Shown here: positions 34,994-43,745 of the stretch, in pieces
Layout of the letters: every line of letters begins with the position of its first letter
Position numbering within the stretch: position 1 is the first letter of the stretch
Source: Lyngbya sp. CCAP 1446/10
GTDB taxonomy: Bacteria > Cyanobacteriota > Cyanobacteriia > Cyanobacteriales > Microcoleaceae
Direction of reading: 5' to 3'
Length of the DNA: 64,000 nucleotides
Assembly (NCBI RefSeq): GCF_026130175.1
Contig: NZ_JAIGNI010000003.1
Coordinates: forward strand, 62,001-126,000
The notes under the pieces: generated by a model
What the model was told of the DNA's origin: nothing
Databases searched by the model: none
Seen by the model: the letters and a program-made list of their open reading frames with translations, nothing else
Program-made: the position numbers and the translations under genes

Positions 34994-35323
34994 ATGCTTA
35001 ATTCCAATTTGCCGGAATCAGAGTTGCTCAAATCCCTACTGGAACCGCTGTTAGAGGATTTTAGATACTGGTTCGAGCGATCGACCACTCTCTTAGAAAC
35101 TGAGGAAATTCCCTTTCTGAGCGGCGAGGATCAATCCGACTTGCTGGCGCGAGTCAAACAGGCTCAGCAAGAAGTAGGCGCTGCTAAAGCTCTATTTCAA
35201 GCAACCGGAGGTCAAGTTGCAATTGAAACCGCAGCACTGATGCCGTGGCACAGATTGCTCGCCGAATGCTGGCAAGTATCGGCTCGCTTTCGCTCATGGC
35301 AGTCAGCTCCCCGTGAAAAATAA
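34994..35323 (+). CDS. DUF2605 family protein
   Basis: The 109-residue soluble protein belongs to the cyanobacteria-specific DUF2605, seen from LLKSLLEPLLEDFRYWFERSTTLLETEEIPFLS and the end AALMPWHRLLAECWQVSARFRSWQ. It is wholly helical. Function is unknown, but it is regularly next to a DUF2973 gene, as here (159 bases downstream). It starts at the ATG at 34994. Confidence 0.9.
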   Translation: MLNSNLPESELLKSLLEPLLEDFRYWFERSTTLLETEEIPFLSGEDQSDLLARVKQAQQEVGAAKALFQATGGQVAIETAALMPWHRLLAECWQVSARFRSWQSAPREK

Positions 35324-35481
35324 GGAAGCGAGTTCAAGTTAAACTTGTTGTTAAATCCCAAACAAGAGGAAATGTCGCAGCCGACTTGACAAGTTCAAAC
35401 AAATTTCCAGTTAATAAGTTATTACTTGCTGAAACACATTTGTAAACTGCTGTGCGGCTGTTTAGCCGGGAGGAAAATATC

Positions 35482-35793
35482 ATGTTACACCTGCTTTATA
35501 TTTTAGCTTTCACTGTTCTGGCTTTTCTGGCTGTCGGTAACTTAATCCGCAGTCTCGTCACGGTAGGTATGGAGTCCCAGCGCCCCCAACAATTCAGGGC
35601 AAATCATGGCTCCGCATCCTATCCTCGCTCTCAAGCTGTACCCCATCCAGAACTGTTAGACGAATACGGCAATATTGTCAACGAGCCGCTGCTAGTGATG
35701 CGTTCGCTGACTGTCCAAGACGCGCGCGAACAATTAGATGCTCTATACAAATCATCTCCCGGCGGCAGCGACGAAGGGGGCGAACGACGCTAA
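35482..35793 (+). CDS. DUF2973 family membrane protein
   Basis: The 103-residue product has one N-terminal membrane helix (LHLLYILAFTVLAFLAVGNLIRSLV) and a cytoplasmic tail with VPHPELLDEYGNIVNEPLLVMRSLTVQDAREQLDALY, the DUF2973 signature. The ATG at 35482 has a GGGAGGA ribosome binding site (35468-35474), which fixes the start over a GTG at 35452. It pairs with the upstream DUF2605 gene; a strong hairpin follows its stop. Confidence 0.9.
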   Translation: MLHLLYILAFTVLAFLAVGNLIRSLVTVGMESQRPQQFRANHGSASYPRSQAVPHPELLDEYGNIVNEPLLVMRSLTVQDAREQLDALYKSSPGGSDEGGERR

Positions 35794-35845
35794 TTTAATC
35801 GCAGTCGCAGCATTTATACTCAGAGTCACTGGTACTGAAATAAAT

Positions 35846-35880
35846 AATAGGCCGTTAGTTTCTGGCTAACGGCCTATTTG
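35846..35880 (+). terminator. Terminator hairpin after DUF2973
   Basis: A 13-bp perfect stem (AATAGGCCGTTAG with CTAACGGCCTATT) and 7-base loop is followed only by TGT, so the T-run is poor. It is 53 bases after the stop codon. Confidence 0.7.
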
Positions 35881-35975
35881 TAGCGACTTTTGAGAGATAC
35901 TGGAAAGGGATCGATCTAAACTTACGGTCGATCGCTCCAGTTTTGTCATCGGCAAAAATGCACGCTTAAGGGTAG

Positions 35976-37970
35976 ATGATCGTCCCAATTCCGCTACTGG
36001 CAGAACTTCTGCAAGCATTGCCCCCACTGCGGGCACAAATTTATTTCAAATCTTCCATGACAGCGCTGTCTCACGCGATGGAAGACTTGGTTTTGGCTGG
36101 CTCCGACGACGAACCGCTAGTCATTGCTAGCTTTCAGCGAGAGCGCTTCTACCTACAGGAAGCTCACCGCTATCGGCGAATTGCTGCTCTATCTTCTCAG
36201 GTATACGTGCTAGCAGTACCGGAAACTGAGTTTAAAAATTCCTCCGAACATCACGAAACTGTGGCGTTTGCACCGGAGGACGCATTAAGTAAAGAGTGGC
36301 ACTTAGTGGTGCTGGGGCAACACTACTCAACTTGTCTGATTTGTCAAGAAAAAATTGTGCCGATCGAGAATCAGGACGATCGCGGCCCGCTGTTGATTGA
36401 TCAAGCTCGCAGATTTGAGGGAGTTTGGACGTTTGATCGCGAGGTAAGCTGCAAAGCTGCCGAATTGTTGCTCGATCGAATTGTCAAATATCGCCCCGAA
36501 TTGACCGAAAAGATCGATCGAGCGCGCACAACTTACAAGCTGGGAAACAAAACCAAAAAAATCAGGAAATCCGCGACTTCCCCAGCCGCCAAACCAGAAA
36601 AAAGCGCGCCCAAAAACTCAAGAGTTCCCAATCCCAAATTGAGCGACGCTTTTACCAAACGCTTAGTAACCTACTTGCAATCAGGCCAGCACAAACTGCT
36701 GAAAGCATACAGCGCGATCGCCGCCCAAGAACGCAAAGAACGCCTCATAAACTTAATTACAACGGCAATGCGGCAGTCTCTCAACCCGCAAGAAATCGTC
36801 GAAGTCGCAGTGCAAGAACTGGGAACAGCCCTGTCAGCCAGCCGTTGTTTGATTTATCGCTGCAAAGCCGCAGATGTGTCGGTCAAAATCGATCGCGAGT
36901 TTTTGCGCCCTGGTGCTAGTTCTCTCTTAAATCAGACTTGGCCGTTGCAGGAAAATCCCATATTCCGCGACGCGGTAGCGCGGCAAGAGCGAGTTTACAT
37001 CCAAGACACAGCACAAGACCCGCTGATTGTCGATACAAAATCTTTGGGCAAAATTGTCAAAAATTGGCAGATCGTCTCTTGGTTAATGGTGCCGGTGCTT
37101 TATCATGGGCGGGTTTTGGGCATGGTGGAAATGCACCAGTGCCGATCGACTTCGCCTTGGGAAGAAGACGAAATTGCTTTAGTAGAGGCGATCGCCACCC
37201 AACTCGGAGCAGCCTTAATTCAAGCCGAAACCTACGCTAATTTAGAAGAACTCAACCAACAATTAGAAGCATTAGACCGCACTCGCAGCAATCTCATAGC
37301 CATCACCGGACACGAACTCCGCACTCCGCTATCGACGATTCAAGTATGTCTGGAAAGTTTGAACTCCGAGCCAGATATGCCCCAAGAATTGCGAACAATC
37401 ATGTTAGAAACAGCCCTCGGAGATGCCGATCGAATGCGTAAACTTGTCCAAGATTTCTTAACTCTTTCTAACCTAGAAAGCGGACAAGTTAAATGGAATG
37501 TAGAATCGCTGACGCTGCAAGAATGCGTGGATTTGGCCCTCAGCAGCGTGCGATCGCGCGGCGGACTCGATCGCAAGTTGCCGCAAATTATCGCCGAAGT
37601 GTCCGCAGAATTGCCATTAGTGCTAGCAGACGGCGAATGGTTAGTGGAGGTGCTGTCCAAACTCCTAGACAACGCTTGCAAATTCACCACACCGCAGGGA
37701 AGCGTCACCATCAGAGCCAAATGCAACGGTTCTGCGATGGTGGAAGTGCTCGTATCCGATACGGGGCGGGGAATCGAGGCGAATAGTTTAAAAGTAGTGT
37801 TCGATCGATTTTATCAAGAAGAAGGAGCATTGCGGCGCAGCGCCGGCGGTACCGGTTTGGGATTGGCAATTTGCAAGCAGATTGTCGCAGGCTGGGGCGG
37901 TAAAATTTGGGCAGATTCCCCAGGAAAAGACCGAGGAAGCGAATTTCACTTTACCATTCCAATTGTTTAG
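35976..37970 (+). CDS. DICT-GAF sensor histidine kinase
   Basis: The 664-residue soluble kinase has an N-terminal DICT domain (residues 1-115, IYFKSSMTALSHAMEDLVLAG, LVIASFQRERFYLQEAHRYRRIA), a region of 150-210 rich in Lys, a GAF domain at about 245-410 (ISWLMVPVLYHGRVLGMVEMHQC with preceding ALSASRCLIYRC), HisKA with ITGHELRTPLSTIQVCLESL (His near 442), and HATPase with LLDNACKFT, SDTGRGIE and GGTGLGLAICKQI. DICT domains occur with light and diguanylate sensors in cyanobacteria. GAF cysteines (Cys288, Cys292) are present but no bilin-binding motif is clear. No response regulator follows. It starts at the ATG at 35976. Confidence 0.93.
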   Translation: MIVPIPLLAELLQALPPLRAQIYFKSSMTALSHAMEDLVLAGSDDEPLVIASFQRERFYLQEAHRYRRIAALSSQVYVLAVPETEFKNSSEHHETVAFAPEDALSKEWHLVVLGQHYSTCLICQEKIVPIENQDDRGPLLIDQARRFEGVWTFDREVSCKAAELLLDRIVKYRPELTEKIDRARTTYKLGNKTKKIRKSATSPAAKPEKSAPKNSRVPNPKLSDAFTKRLVTYLQSGQHKLLKAYSAIAAQERKERLINLITTAMRQSLNPQEIVEVAVQELGTALSASRCLIYRCKAADVSVKIDREFLRPGASSLLNQTWPLQENPIFRDAVARQERVYIQDTAQDPLIVDTKSLGKIVKNWQIVSWLMVPVLYHGRVLGMVEMHQCRSTSPWEEDEIALVEAIATQLGAALIQAETYANLEELNQQLEALDRTRSNLIAITGHELRTPLSTIQVCLESLNSEPDMPQELRTIMLETALGDADRMRKLVQDFLTLSNLESGQVKWNVESLTLQECVDLALSSVRSRGGLDRKLPQIIAEVSAELPLVLADGEWLVEVLSKLLDNACKFTTPQGSVTIRAKCNGSAMVEVLVSDTGRGIEANSLKVVFDRFYQEEGALRRSAGGTGLGLAICKQIVAGWGGKIWADSPGKDRGSEFHFTIPIV

Positions 37971-38238
37971 AATCTAGGGAAATGGCATTGCCGTGTCCAT
38001 AATCCCCGCAAGGAAACGGCATTATTTATTAGTGTCAACAATCGCCTAAAAACCTTTGTATCTCTGGTGTGTATCCAAGCGTCGATCCCCCCTAACCCCC
38101 CTTAATAAGCGGGGGATAAGAGTCTACTCAAAGTTCCCATTCTTAAGGGGGATTTAGGGGGATCTTGCCTTTGCTATGAACGAGAAATAGAAAGGTTTTC
38201 AGGCAATTTTTGACACCAATGACCAATGACCCATGACC
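37971..38238. other. Gap after the DICT kinase with repeats
   Basis: A C5/G5 palindromic repeat (about 38087-38163) and a tandem ATGACCAATGACC repeat (38218-38242) fill most of this gap. A CGGCATT.GCCGTG motif near 37985 is another small palindrome. There is no gene. Confidence 0.7.
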
Positions 38239-38239
38239 A

Positions 38240-38480
38240 ATGACTCCCCGATGTCAACTGCTCTTTTGTGCAGAGTGTCGGTGCGGGAATAGTTGCGTAG
38301 AGATTGCATAATGTCGCGGATGCGATCGATTCCCATCTTCATTGACCCCGCAGTTTTGGGCAAATCAGCTAATAGATACTCTAAAAGTCGATCGAATCTG
38401 TTGAAATACTGCCATCGCCAGTGTTGATTCGCCAAAACTTGAGGATGCAAATGTTTCGACAGGAAAAACTTTTTTACACA
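38240..38480 (-). pseudogene. Relic of a histidine kinase dimerisation domain
   Basis: The minus-strand frame (97 codons, 38199-38492) has a stretch YLLADLPKTAGSMKMGIDRIRDIMQSLRNYSRTDTLHKRAVDIGES, clearly homologous to HisKA-region segments of other kinases in this genome (compare LPKLCSSMRVGADRIGKIVLSLRNFSRLDEAEMKFVNIHEGLD in the HNOBA kinase). Homology stops exactly where a TGACCAATGACCCATGACC repeat begins (38218-38242), and no ATPase domain follows. It is a fragment, not a working gene. Confidence 0.8.
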
Positions 38481-38599
38481 AAAAACACTCAAAGCTAGAT
38501 GTTACAAAATCGATTATGTCACTGAAAACTCAGATGAATTCTACCTAAGAAGGTATCGCCAACAAGCCGCAACTGCAATTAGGTTCTCAATGTCAAGTC

Positions 38600-39019
38600 G
38601 TGTTGGAACTAGAACAACTGCTAACCGAGCTGCGCGTTTACCGGCCGCCTGCAAAAGGAATTTTTGATAAAGCAGTTGAATTTGCTTTGAAACTATTTCA
38701 GTTTCGGGTTTTCTTGCCGCCGGACGGTATTGTCGGGCCGCTTACTTGGCAGGCGCTTGATACTCAATCTCCGGTTAATATGCCGGTACTTAAATTCGGC
38801 AGTTCTGGGGAAGCAGTCACTACTGTTCAGGAAGTTCTTAGGCTTTCCCAGCACTATCGTGGCGAAATTGACGGCGAGTTTTCTACTCAGACGGAGGAGG
38901 CTGTTCGCGCATTTCAAAAAAGCTTTGGCATTGAAGTTGATGGGATTGTCGATCGAGAAACTTGGACTGCTTTGAGTCAAATTCCGCGCGGCTATGACCC
39001 TAATTGGTTCTTGACTTAG
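38600..39019 (+). CDS. Peptidoglycan-binding (PG_binding_1) repeat protein, 5' end damaged or unusual
   Basis: Two peptidoglycan-binding domains are visible: the first from upstream of the start to about residue 55 (LEQLLTELRVYRP, FLPPDGIVGPLTWQAL) and the second at 60-130 (VLKFGSSGEAVTTVQEVLRL, FSTQTEEAVRAFQKSFGIEVDGIVDRETWTAL). The open frame starts at GTG 38600, but homology to the second repeat (PQLQLGSQCQVVLELEQLL) extends 18 codons upstream to 38549, where no ATG or GTG is left (a stop TAA at 38546 precedes). So either a rare ATC initiator is used or the true start was lost. No signal peptide is present. Confidence 0.75.
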   Translation: MLELEQLLTELRVYRPPAKGIFDKAVEFALKLFQFRVFLPPDGIVGPLTWQALDTQSPVNMPVLKFGSSGEAVTTVQEVLRLSQHYRGEIDGEFSTQTEEAVRAFQKSFGIEVDGIVDRETWTALSQIPRGYDPNWFLT

Positions 39020-39318
39020 GCTGGGTGCGGTAAATGGTGCGATCGCCCGTAGAGAGGAAATTGGGGGAATGTGCGATGCTTCTGGTTCGCTACAAACACC
39101 CGAAGCATTGCGTTTTTATTGAGCTATCTTTTGCGGAATTTGTATTTGATAATTATGTTTTCTAACTTTGGTAGAAATTACAAAATATCAATTATTAAAT
39201 ACTAATTAGCAATTATCAGAAAAGATCGATCGCCCACAAACTGTTAACTTTCCTTACAATTTTGAGAACAGCGCGCAGTCTGAATGATAGGATGCCGTAA
39301 AATCCTTTGGATATATCT

Positions 39319-39744
39319 ATGGCAGAAGAACTGACTGGACAACCCCCAATCTTCGGCGGCAGCACCGGCGGCTTGCTGACCAAGGCGCTAGTTGAAGAGA
39401 AGTATGCTATCACTTGGACTAGCCCCAAGGAGCAGGTGTTTGAAATGCCTACAGGTGGCGCTGCGATTATGCGTCAAGGCGACAACTTGCTGTATTTGCC
39501 CCGGAAGGAGCAGTGCATCGCTTTGGGCGGCCAGCAACTGCGGGCGAAATTCAAAATCACGAACTACAAAGTTTACCGCGTATTTCCCGACGGTTCTAAT
39601 GAGTACCTGCATCCCAAGGATGGCGTGTTCCCTGAGAAGGTGAACGAAGGTCGTCCCTACGTCGGTAAGATTGACCGCAATATTGGCAGCAATCCCGATC
39701 CGATTAAGGTGAAGTTCACCGGTAAGAAAACCTACGAAGTTTAG
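39319..39744 (+). CDS. psaD: Photosystem I subunit II, PsaD
   Basis: PsaD sits on the stromal/cytosolic side of photosystem I and docks ferredoxin. The 141-residue sequence starts [18 protein letters not shown] and contains [36 protein letters not shown] and [34 protein letters not shown], the typical full PsaD. I chose the ATG at 39319; an in-frame TTG at 39307 adds four residues with no conservation. Upstream, TAGGAT/TAAAAT around 39288-39301 may be the -10 region. It is a monocistronic gene; no clear terminator is seen. Confidence 0.98.
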   Translation: MAEELTGQPPIFGGSTGGLLTKALVEEKYAITWTSPKEQVFEMPTGGAAIMRQGDNLLYLPRKEQCIALGGQQLRAKFKITNYKVYRVFPDGSNEYLHPKDGVFPEKVNEGRPYVGKIDRNIGSNPDPIKVKFTGKKTYEV

Positions 39745-40156
39745 GTTTTGAGCTAATCGCTGAGCTTGAAAAGGTAATAAGGCCTCAAAAGCTCAGTTAA
39801 GACCGATCGCCCGCAGGCCCCCCAAACAAAAGGGGAAGAGTATTCTCTTTCCTACCCATTTTTTTTGGTATTGAGGGCGATCGAGACGGGATAGTCTCAG
39901 TTTTGCTTTGTAGTGCTGTCCTCGCTCGCTTGGTTTTACAAGCAAGCGGGGATCCTCGCGTATCTACATTTCGCGATCGGGGACGCTCCGACTATAATAA
40001 ATAAAAAAATGCTTTTCCCAATGCAGGAGATGCTCCCATCGAGACTCGGATAAAAGCGAGATTTATCAATAATTTTAGGGTTGAGCTGACAGCAACGGGC
40101 CGCGCCCCACTGCTGCAAATTTTAAATACAATTAAAACTTAATCATTAATTATAAA
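39745..40156. other. Gap between psaD and the acetyltransferase gene
   Basis: No gene is supported in 412 bases. A hairpin CGCTTGG-ttttac-AAGCAAGCG (about 39928-39948) is the only strong structure. Much of it is G/C-rich up to 40000 and AT-rich afterwards. Confidence 0.5.
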
Positions 40157-41020
40157 ATGAATGTCGCAATCAGGCGAGCAACACCAAATGATATCGATGT
40201 TTGCGCTCGCATTAATTATGAAGCTTTTAAAGATATTTCCGATCGCCATTGCTTCCCTAACACAGATTTTCCGACGCAGGAATTGTCAACTGAGATTATT
40301 AGCCTTTTTATCGAAAGTCCGGTTTTTTTTGGCATCGTAGCCGAAAGTGATGGTGCGGTTGTCGGCTGCGGTTTTATGGACGAACGCAACCCAATTCGCG
40401 GTATCGGGCCCGTCAGTGTCGATCGCACTTTTCAAGGACGCGGGACGGGACGGGAAATCATGAAAGCCTTGCTAGAAAGGGGAAAAGACGCTCTGGGCAT
40501 CCGTTTGGTGCAAGAATCTTTCAACATGGCTGCGCTGTCGCTGTACGCTTCTCTGGGTTTTGAGGTGAAAGAACCTTTCGTGCTAATGGAGGGGGAGTTT
40601 CGCAGCCAGCCGCAATATGGGTTTGAGGTGCGCCCACTGACTGGTGAGGATGTGGGCGAATGTCAGGCTTTGTGCGAAAAAGTATGCGGGTGCGATCGAA
40701 CTTCTGAGATAGAATACGCCATAAATAACTATTCTCCCTTCGTTGCTTGCCAGCAAGGTCGGATTGTGGCTTATACTTGTGCGGTGTCTGCTTTGGGTCA
40801 CAGCGTCGCCGAAACAGAGGCAGATATGCAGGTTTTGCTCTTGGGGGCTGCTGCGTATAGTTCCGAAGATGTGCTAGCTTTCCACTTGCCGCTGAGATAT
40901 GCAAGTTTGTTTCGCTGGTGCTTGAAAGAAGGGCTGCGCGCCGTCAAACCGATGGCGGTGATGGCAGTTGGCGAGTACCAATCGCCGGAGGGATGTTGGT
41001 TTCCGTCTTTTGTTTATTGA
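40157..41020 (+). CDS. GNAT family N-acetyltransferase
   Basis: The 287-residue protein has a complete GNAT domain in the first half: IRRATPNDIDVCARINYEAF, VAESDGAVVGCGFMDERNPIRGIGPVSVD and the acetyl-CoA motif RTFQGRGTGREIMKALLERG, with SLYASLGFEVKEPFVLMEG. The second half (about 165-287) looks like a second, degenerate GNAT domain (VRPLTGEDVGECQALCEKVCG, VACQQGRIVAYTCAV) without a clear acetyl-CoA loop. The substrate is unknown. trpE starts 20 bases after its stop, so the two are likely co-transcribed. It starts at the ATG at 40157. Confidence 0.9.
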   Translation: MNVAIRRATPNDIDVCARINYEAFKDISDRHCFPNTDFPTQELSTEIISLFIESPVFFGIVAESDGAVVGCGFMDERNPIRGIGPVSVDRTFQGRGTGREIMKALLERGKDALGIRLVQESFNMAALSLYASLGFEVKEPFVLMEGEFRSQPQYGFEVRPLTGEDVGECQALCEKVCGCDRTSEIEYAINNYSPFVACQQGRIVAYTCAVSALGHSVAETEADMQVLLLGAAAYSSEDVLAFHLPLRYASLFRWCLKEGLRAVKPMAVMAVGEYQSPEGCWFPSFVY

Positions 41021-41040
41021 TTGTATAGCGAAGTTAGTAT

Positions 41041-42603
41041 ATGATATTTCCCGATTTCTCACAATTTTCGGAACTGGCGAAACAAGGCAATTTTGTGCCC
41101 CTGTATCAAGAATGGGTTGCTGATTTAGATACGCCTGTTTCTGCGTGGTATCGGGTTTGCGCCGGTCAACCTTACAGTTTTCTGCTGGAGTCGGTGGAAG
41201 GTGGGGAAAAACTTGGGCGTTATAGTTTCTTAGGGTGCGATCCTTTGTGGATTTTGGAGGCTAGGGGCGATCGCACAACTCAAGTTTACCGCGACGGTTC
41301 CCAAAAAGTATTTGCCGGCGATCCGTTTGCAGCATTAAACGAGTGTTTGCAGCCTTACAAACCAGTAAAATTGCCACAATTACCGCCGGGAATTGGCGGG
41401 TTATTCGGTTTTTGGGGTTACGAGTTAATTAAGTGGATAGAACCGCGAGTTCCCGTGCATCCAGCCAGCGAGAATGATTTGCCGGATGGGTTGTGGATGC
41501 AGGTGGATAATTTGCTGATTTTTGACCAGGTGAAACGGAAGATTTGGGCGGTTGCTTATGCGGATTTGCGGGAGACTGGCGTTGATTTGGCAGAGGCTTA
41601 TGCGGCGGCGTGCGATCGCGTTTCTCAGCTAGTAAATAAGCTCAAATCGCCGCTTTCCCAGCAATCTACTCTCATAGAATGGACTCCGCCGAGGGACGAA
41701 CAAGAAGTCGGTTCCACAAAGGAAAATACAGAATTAGCTTACACCAGCAACATCACCCGCGACAAGTATTGTGAAAATGTCTTAAAAGCCAAGGATTATA
41801 TCACAGCCGGAGATATTTTTCAGGTAGTAATTTCGCAGCGGCTGGAAGCTGAATATAGCGGCGATCCTTTTGCACTTTACCGCTCTTTGCGATTGATTAA
41901 TCCTTCTCCGTACATGGCTTATTTTAATTTCGGAGATTGGCAGATTATCGGTTCGAGTCCCGAAATTATGGTGAAGGCAGAAAATACTGCCGACGGCAAA
42001 AAGATTGCAACTTTGCGGCCGATTGCCGGCACGCGCCGCCGGGGAAAAACTCCTGAACTAGATGATGCTTTGGCTGCGGAATTGCTGCAAGATCCGAAGG
42101 AAATTGCGGAACACGTCATGTTAGTTGATTTGGGCAGGAATGATTTAGGCAGAGTTTGCCGCAGCGGTACTGTAAAAGTTGATGAATTAATGGGAATTGA
42201 GCGTTATTCTCATGTGATGCACATTGTGAGCAATGTGATAGGAGAATTGGCCGAGGATAAGACAGCTTGGGATTTGTTGAAAGCTGGTTTTCCTGCTGGT
42301 ACGGTTAGCGGTGCTCCGAAGATTCGGGCGATGGAAATTGTGCACGAGTTGGAAGGTTGCCGCCGTGGCCCCTATTCTGGGGTTTACGGGTATTATGATT
42401 TTGAGGGACAGTTGAATAGTGCGATCGCAATTCGGACTATGGTTGTTCGCTCTTTAGATGGAAATAAACATTCAGTTTCTGTGCAAGCCGGTGCTGGTTT
42501 GGTGGCAGATTCTAACCCGGATATGGAGTATGAAGAAACTCTCAATAAAGCCAGGGGAATGTTGCAGGCGATTCGCTGTTTGAAGATAAGACTCGGCGAT
42601 TGA
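41041..42603 (+). CDS. trpE: Anthranilate synthase component I
   Basis: TrpE makes anthranilate from chorismate with ammonia from TrpG, the first step of tryptophan synthesis. The 520-residue protein carries the tryptophan feedback motif LLES at 48-51, then RPIAGTRRRGKTPELDD, VDLGRNDLGRVCRSG, SGAPKIRAMEIVHELEG and SVQAGAGLVADSNPDMEYEET, typical of functional TrpE. It lies 20 bases after a GNAT gene. trpG is not adjacent but at 25372. Its last codons and stop lie inside a 20-bp inverted repeat whose partner is at 42708, and a terminator hairpin sits between. Confidence 0.96.
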   Translation: MIFPDFSQFSELAKQGNFVPLYQEWVADLDTPVSAWYRVCAGQPYSFLLESVEGGEKLGRYSFLGCDPLWILEARGDRTTQVYRDGSQKVFAGDPFAALNECLQPYKPVKLPQLPPGIGGLFGFWGYELIKWIEPRVPVHPASENDLPDGLWMQVDNLLIFDQVKRKIWAVAYADLRETGVDLAEAYAAACDRVSQLVNKLKSPLSQQSTLIEWTPPRDEQEVGSTKENTELAYTSNITRDKYCENVLKAKDYITAGDIFQVVISQRLEAEYSGDPFALYRSLRLINPSPYMAYFNFGDWQIIGSSPEIMVKAENTADGKKIATLRPIAGTRRRGKTPELDDALAAELLQDPKEIAEHVMLVDLGRNDLGRVCRSGTVKVDELMGIERYSHVMHIVSNVIGELAEDKTAWDLLKAGFPAGTVSGAPKIRAMEIVHELEGCRRGPYSGVYGYYDFEGQLNSAIAIRTMVVRSLDGNKHSVSVQAGAGLVADSNPDMEYEETLNKARGMLQAIRCLKIRLGD

Positions 42604-42727
42604 AATCGCGTCTACACAAACAATGTCCGGATGGTGCGCGGACTAAGAGAAGATAACGTAATTTTAACCGCCTGGTATTCAACCCGCGGAGGCGGGTTTT
42701 GTTTTTATAGACGCGATTTCAATCGCC
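42595..42727. repeat. 20-bp inverted repeat bracketing the trpE terminator
   Basis: GGCGATTGAAATCGCGTCTA (42595-42614, containing the trpE stop codon) is the exact reverse complement of 42708-42727. Between them are a short GTCCGGATGGTGCGCGGAC hairpin and the GGTATTCAACCCGCGG module. The GGCGATTGAAATCG motif occurs elsewhere (18404, 45000s), so the arms come from a dispersed repeat family. Confidence 0.9.
42681..42706 (+). terminator. trpE terminator
   Basis: AACCCGC-GGAG-GCGGGTT is followed by TTGTTTTTA. It lies inside the inverted repeat that overlaps the trpE stop. Confidence 0.85.
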
Positions 42728-42755
42728 CGGTATTCTAATCTTAAAAGAGGTAAAT

Positions 42756-43640
42756 ATGAATTTTTATATAGTTGATGTATTTGCCGAGTCAAAATATGCT
42801 GGCAATCAGCTAGCTGTATTTTGTGGCGCTGGAGTTGCCGAGCTCTCAGAGGCCGAAATGCTGCTGATCGCGAGGGAAATCAATTATTCGGAAACTACAT
42901 TTGTGCGATCGCCCGATCGGCAAAATAACGGCTACGACGTGCGGATATTCACGCCCAAGAAGGAATTGCCCTTTGCCGGTCATCCGACGTTGGGCACTGC
43001 GTTTGTGTTGCAGCAAGAGATAATTGGCCAAAAGGTCGATCGGGTAATTCTAAATCTAGCCGTCGGTCAAATTCCTGTCACCTTTAATTATCATAATCAA
43101 TCCGCAGATATTTTATGGATGCGACAAAACCCGCCAACATTCGGTAAAGTTTTATCAGCCGAAACTATCGCCAGCGTTCTGAATTTAGAAGTCGATGAAA
43201 TTGATTTAAAATTCCCGATTCAAGAAGTTTCCACCGGAGTTCCGTTTATCATTGTACCGTTAAAAAACCTCGCAGCGCTCAAAAAAGCTCAAGTCAACTT
43301 AGACAAATATTTTGAACTGATCGATACCACAGAAGCCAAAGAAATTTTAATTTTCTGCCCGGAAACCTACAGCGACATTAATGATTTAAGCGTCCGAGTT
43401 TTCGCCCCTTCATTAGGAATTCCCGAAGATCCAGCGACGGGCAGTGCCAATGGCTGTTTGGCTGGATATTTGGTAGAATATGGTTATTGCGGGGAAGCCA
43501 AGATTGATGTGAGAGTCGAACAAGGTTATGAGATTGGCAGACCTTCTTTGTTGTTGCTGAAAGCTCAAAAAAATCAGGAAGAAATAGAAGTTTTGGTCGG
43601 AGGTAAGGTGGTGATGGTGGCTAAAGGAGCATTTGTTTAG
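42756..43640 (+). CDS. PhzF family isomerase
   Basis: PhzF-like proteins have a diaminopimelate-epimerase fold and are isomerases, though the substrate of most members is unknown. The 294-residue protein shows YIVDVFAESKYAGNQLAVF, the conserved Glu in EINYSETTFV (residue about 46), FTPKKELPFAGHPTLGTAFVL and GIPEDPATGSANGCLAGYL. All marker blocks are present. The ATG at 42756 has a GAGG ribosome binding site (42745-42749). It is monocistronic. The name does not imply phenazine synthesis in this organism. Confidence 0.95.
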   Translation: MNFYIVDVFAESKYAGNQLAVFCGAGVAELSEAEMLLIAREINYSETTFVRSPDRQNNGYDVRIFTPKKELPFAGHPTLGTAFVLQQEIIGQKVDRVILNLAVGQIPVTFNYHNQSADILWMRQNPPTFGKVLSAETIASVLNLEVDEIDLKFPIQEVSTGVPFIIVPLKNLAALKKAQVNLDKYFELIDTTEAKEILIFCPETYSDINDLSVRVFAPSLGIPEDPATGSANGCLAGYLVEYGYCGEAKIDVRVEQGYEIGRPSLLLLKAQKNQEEIEVLVGGKVVMVAKGAFV

Positions 43641-43652
43641 AATATTCAAATA

Positions 43653-43717
43653 TAGGTTCGTAGTGAGGACTTTAATCCTCAGTTTGGATGCGGACTAAAG
43701 TCCTCACTACGAACCTA
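43653..43717. repeat. TAGGTTCGTAGTGAGGACTT hairpin repeat
   Basis: The left arm TAGGTTCGTAGTGAGGACTT (43653-43672) matches the reverse complement of 43698-43717 over 25 bases except one, with a 15-base loop region. The GGACTTTAGTCC core recurs at 18232, 18381, 45182 and 45330. It is a dispersed palindromic repeat after phzF. Confidence 0.9.
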
Positions 43718-43745
43718 TTCAGCTAACATGAGGTAGCTCATATTC

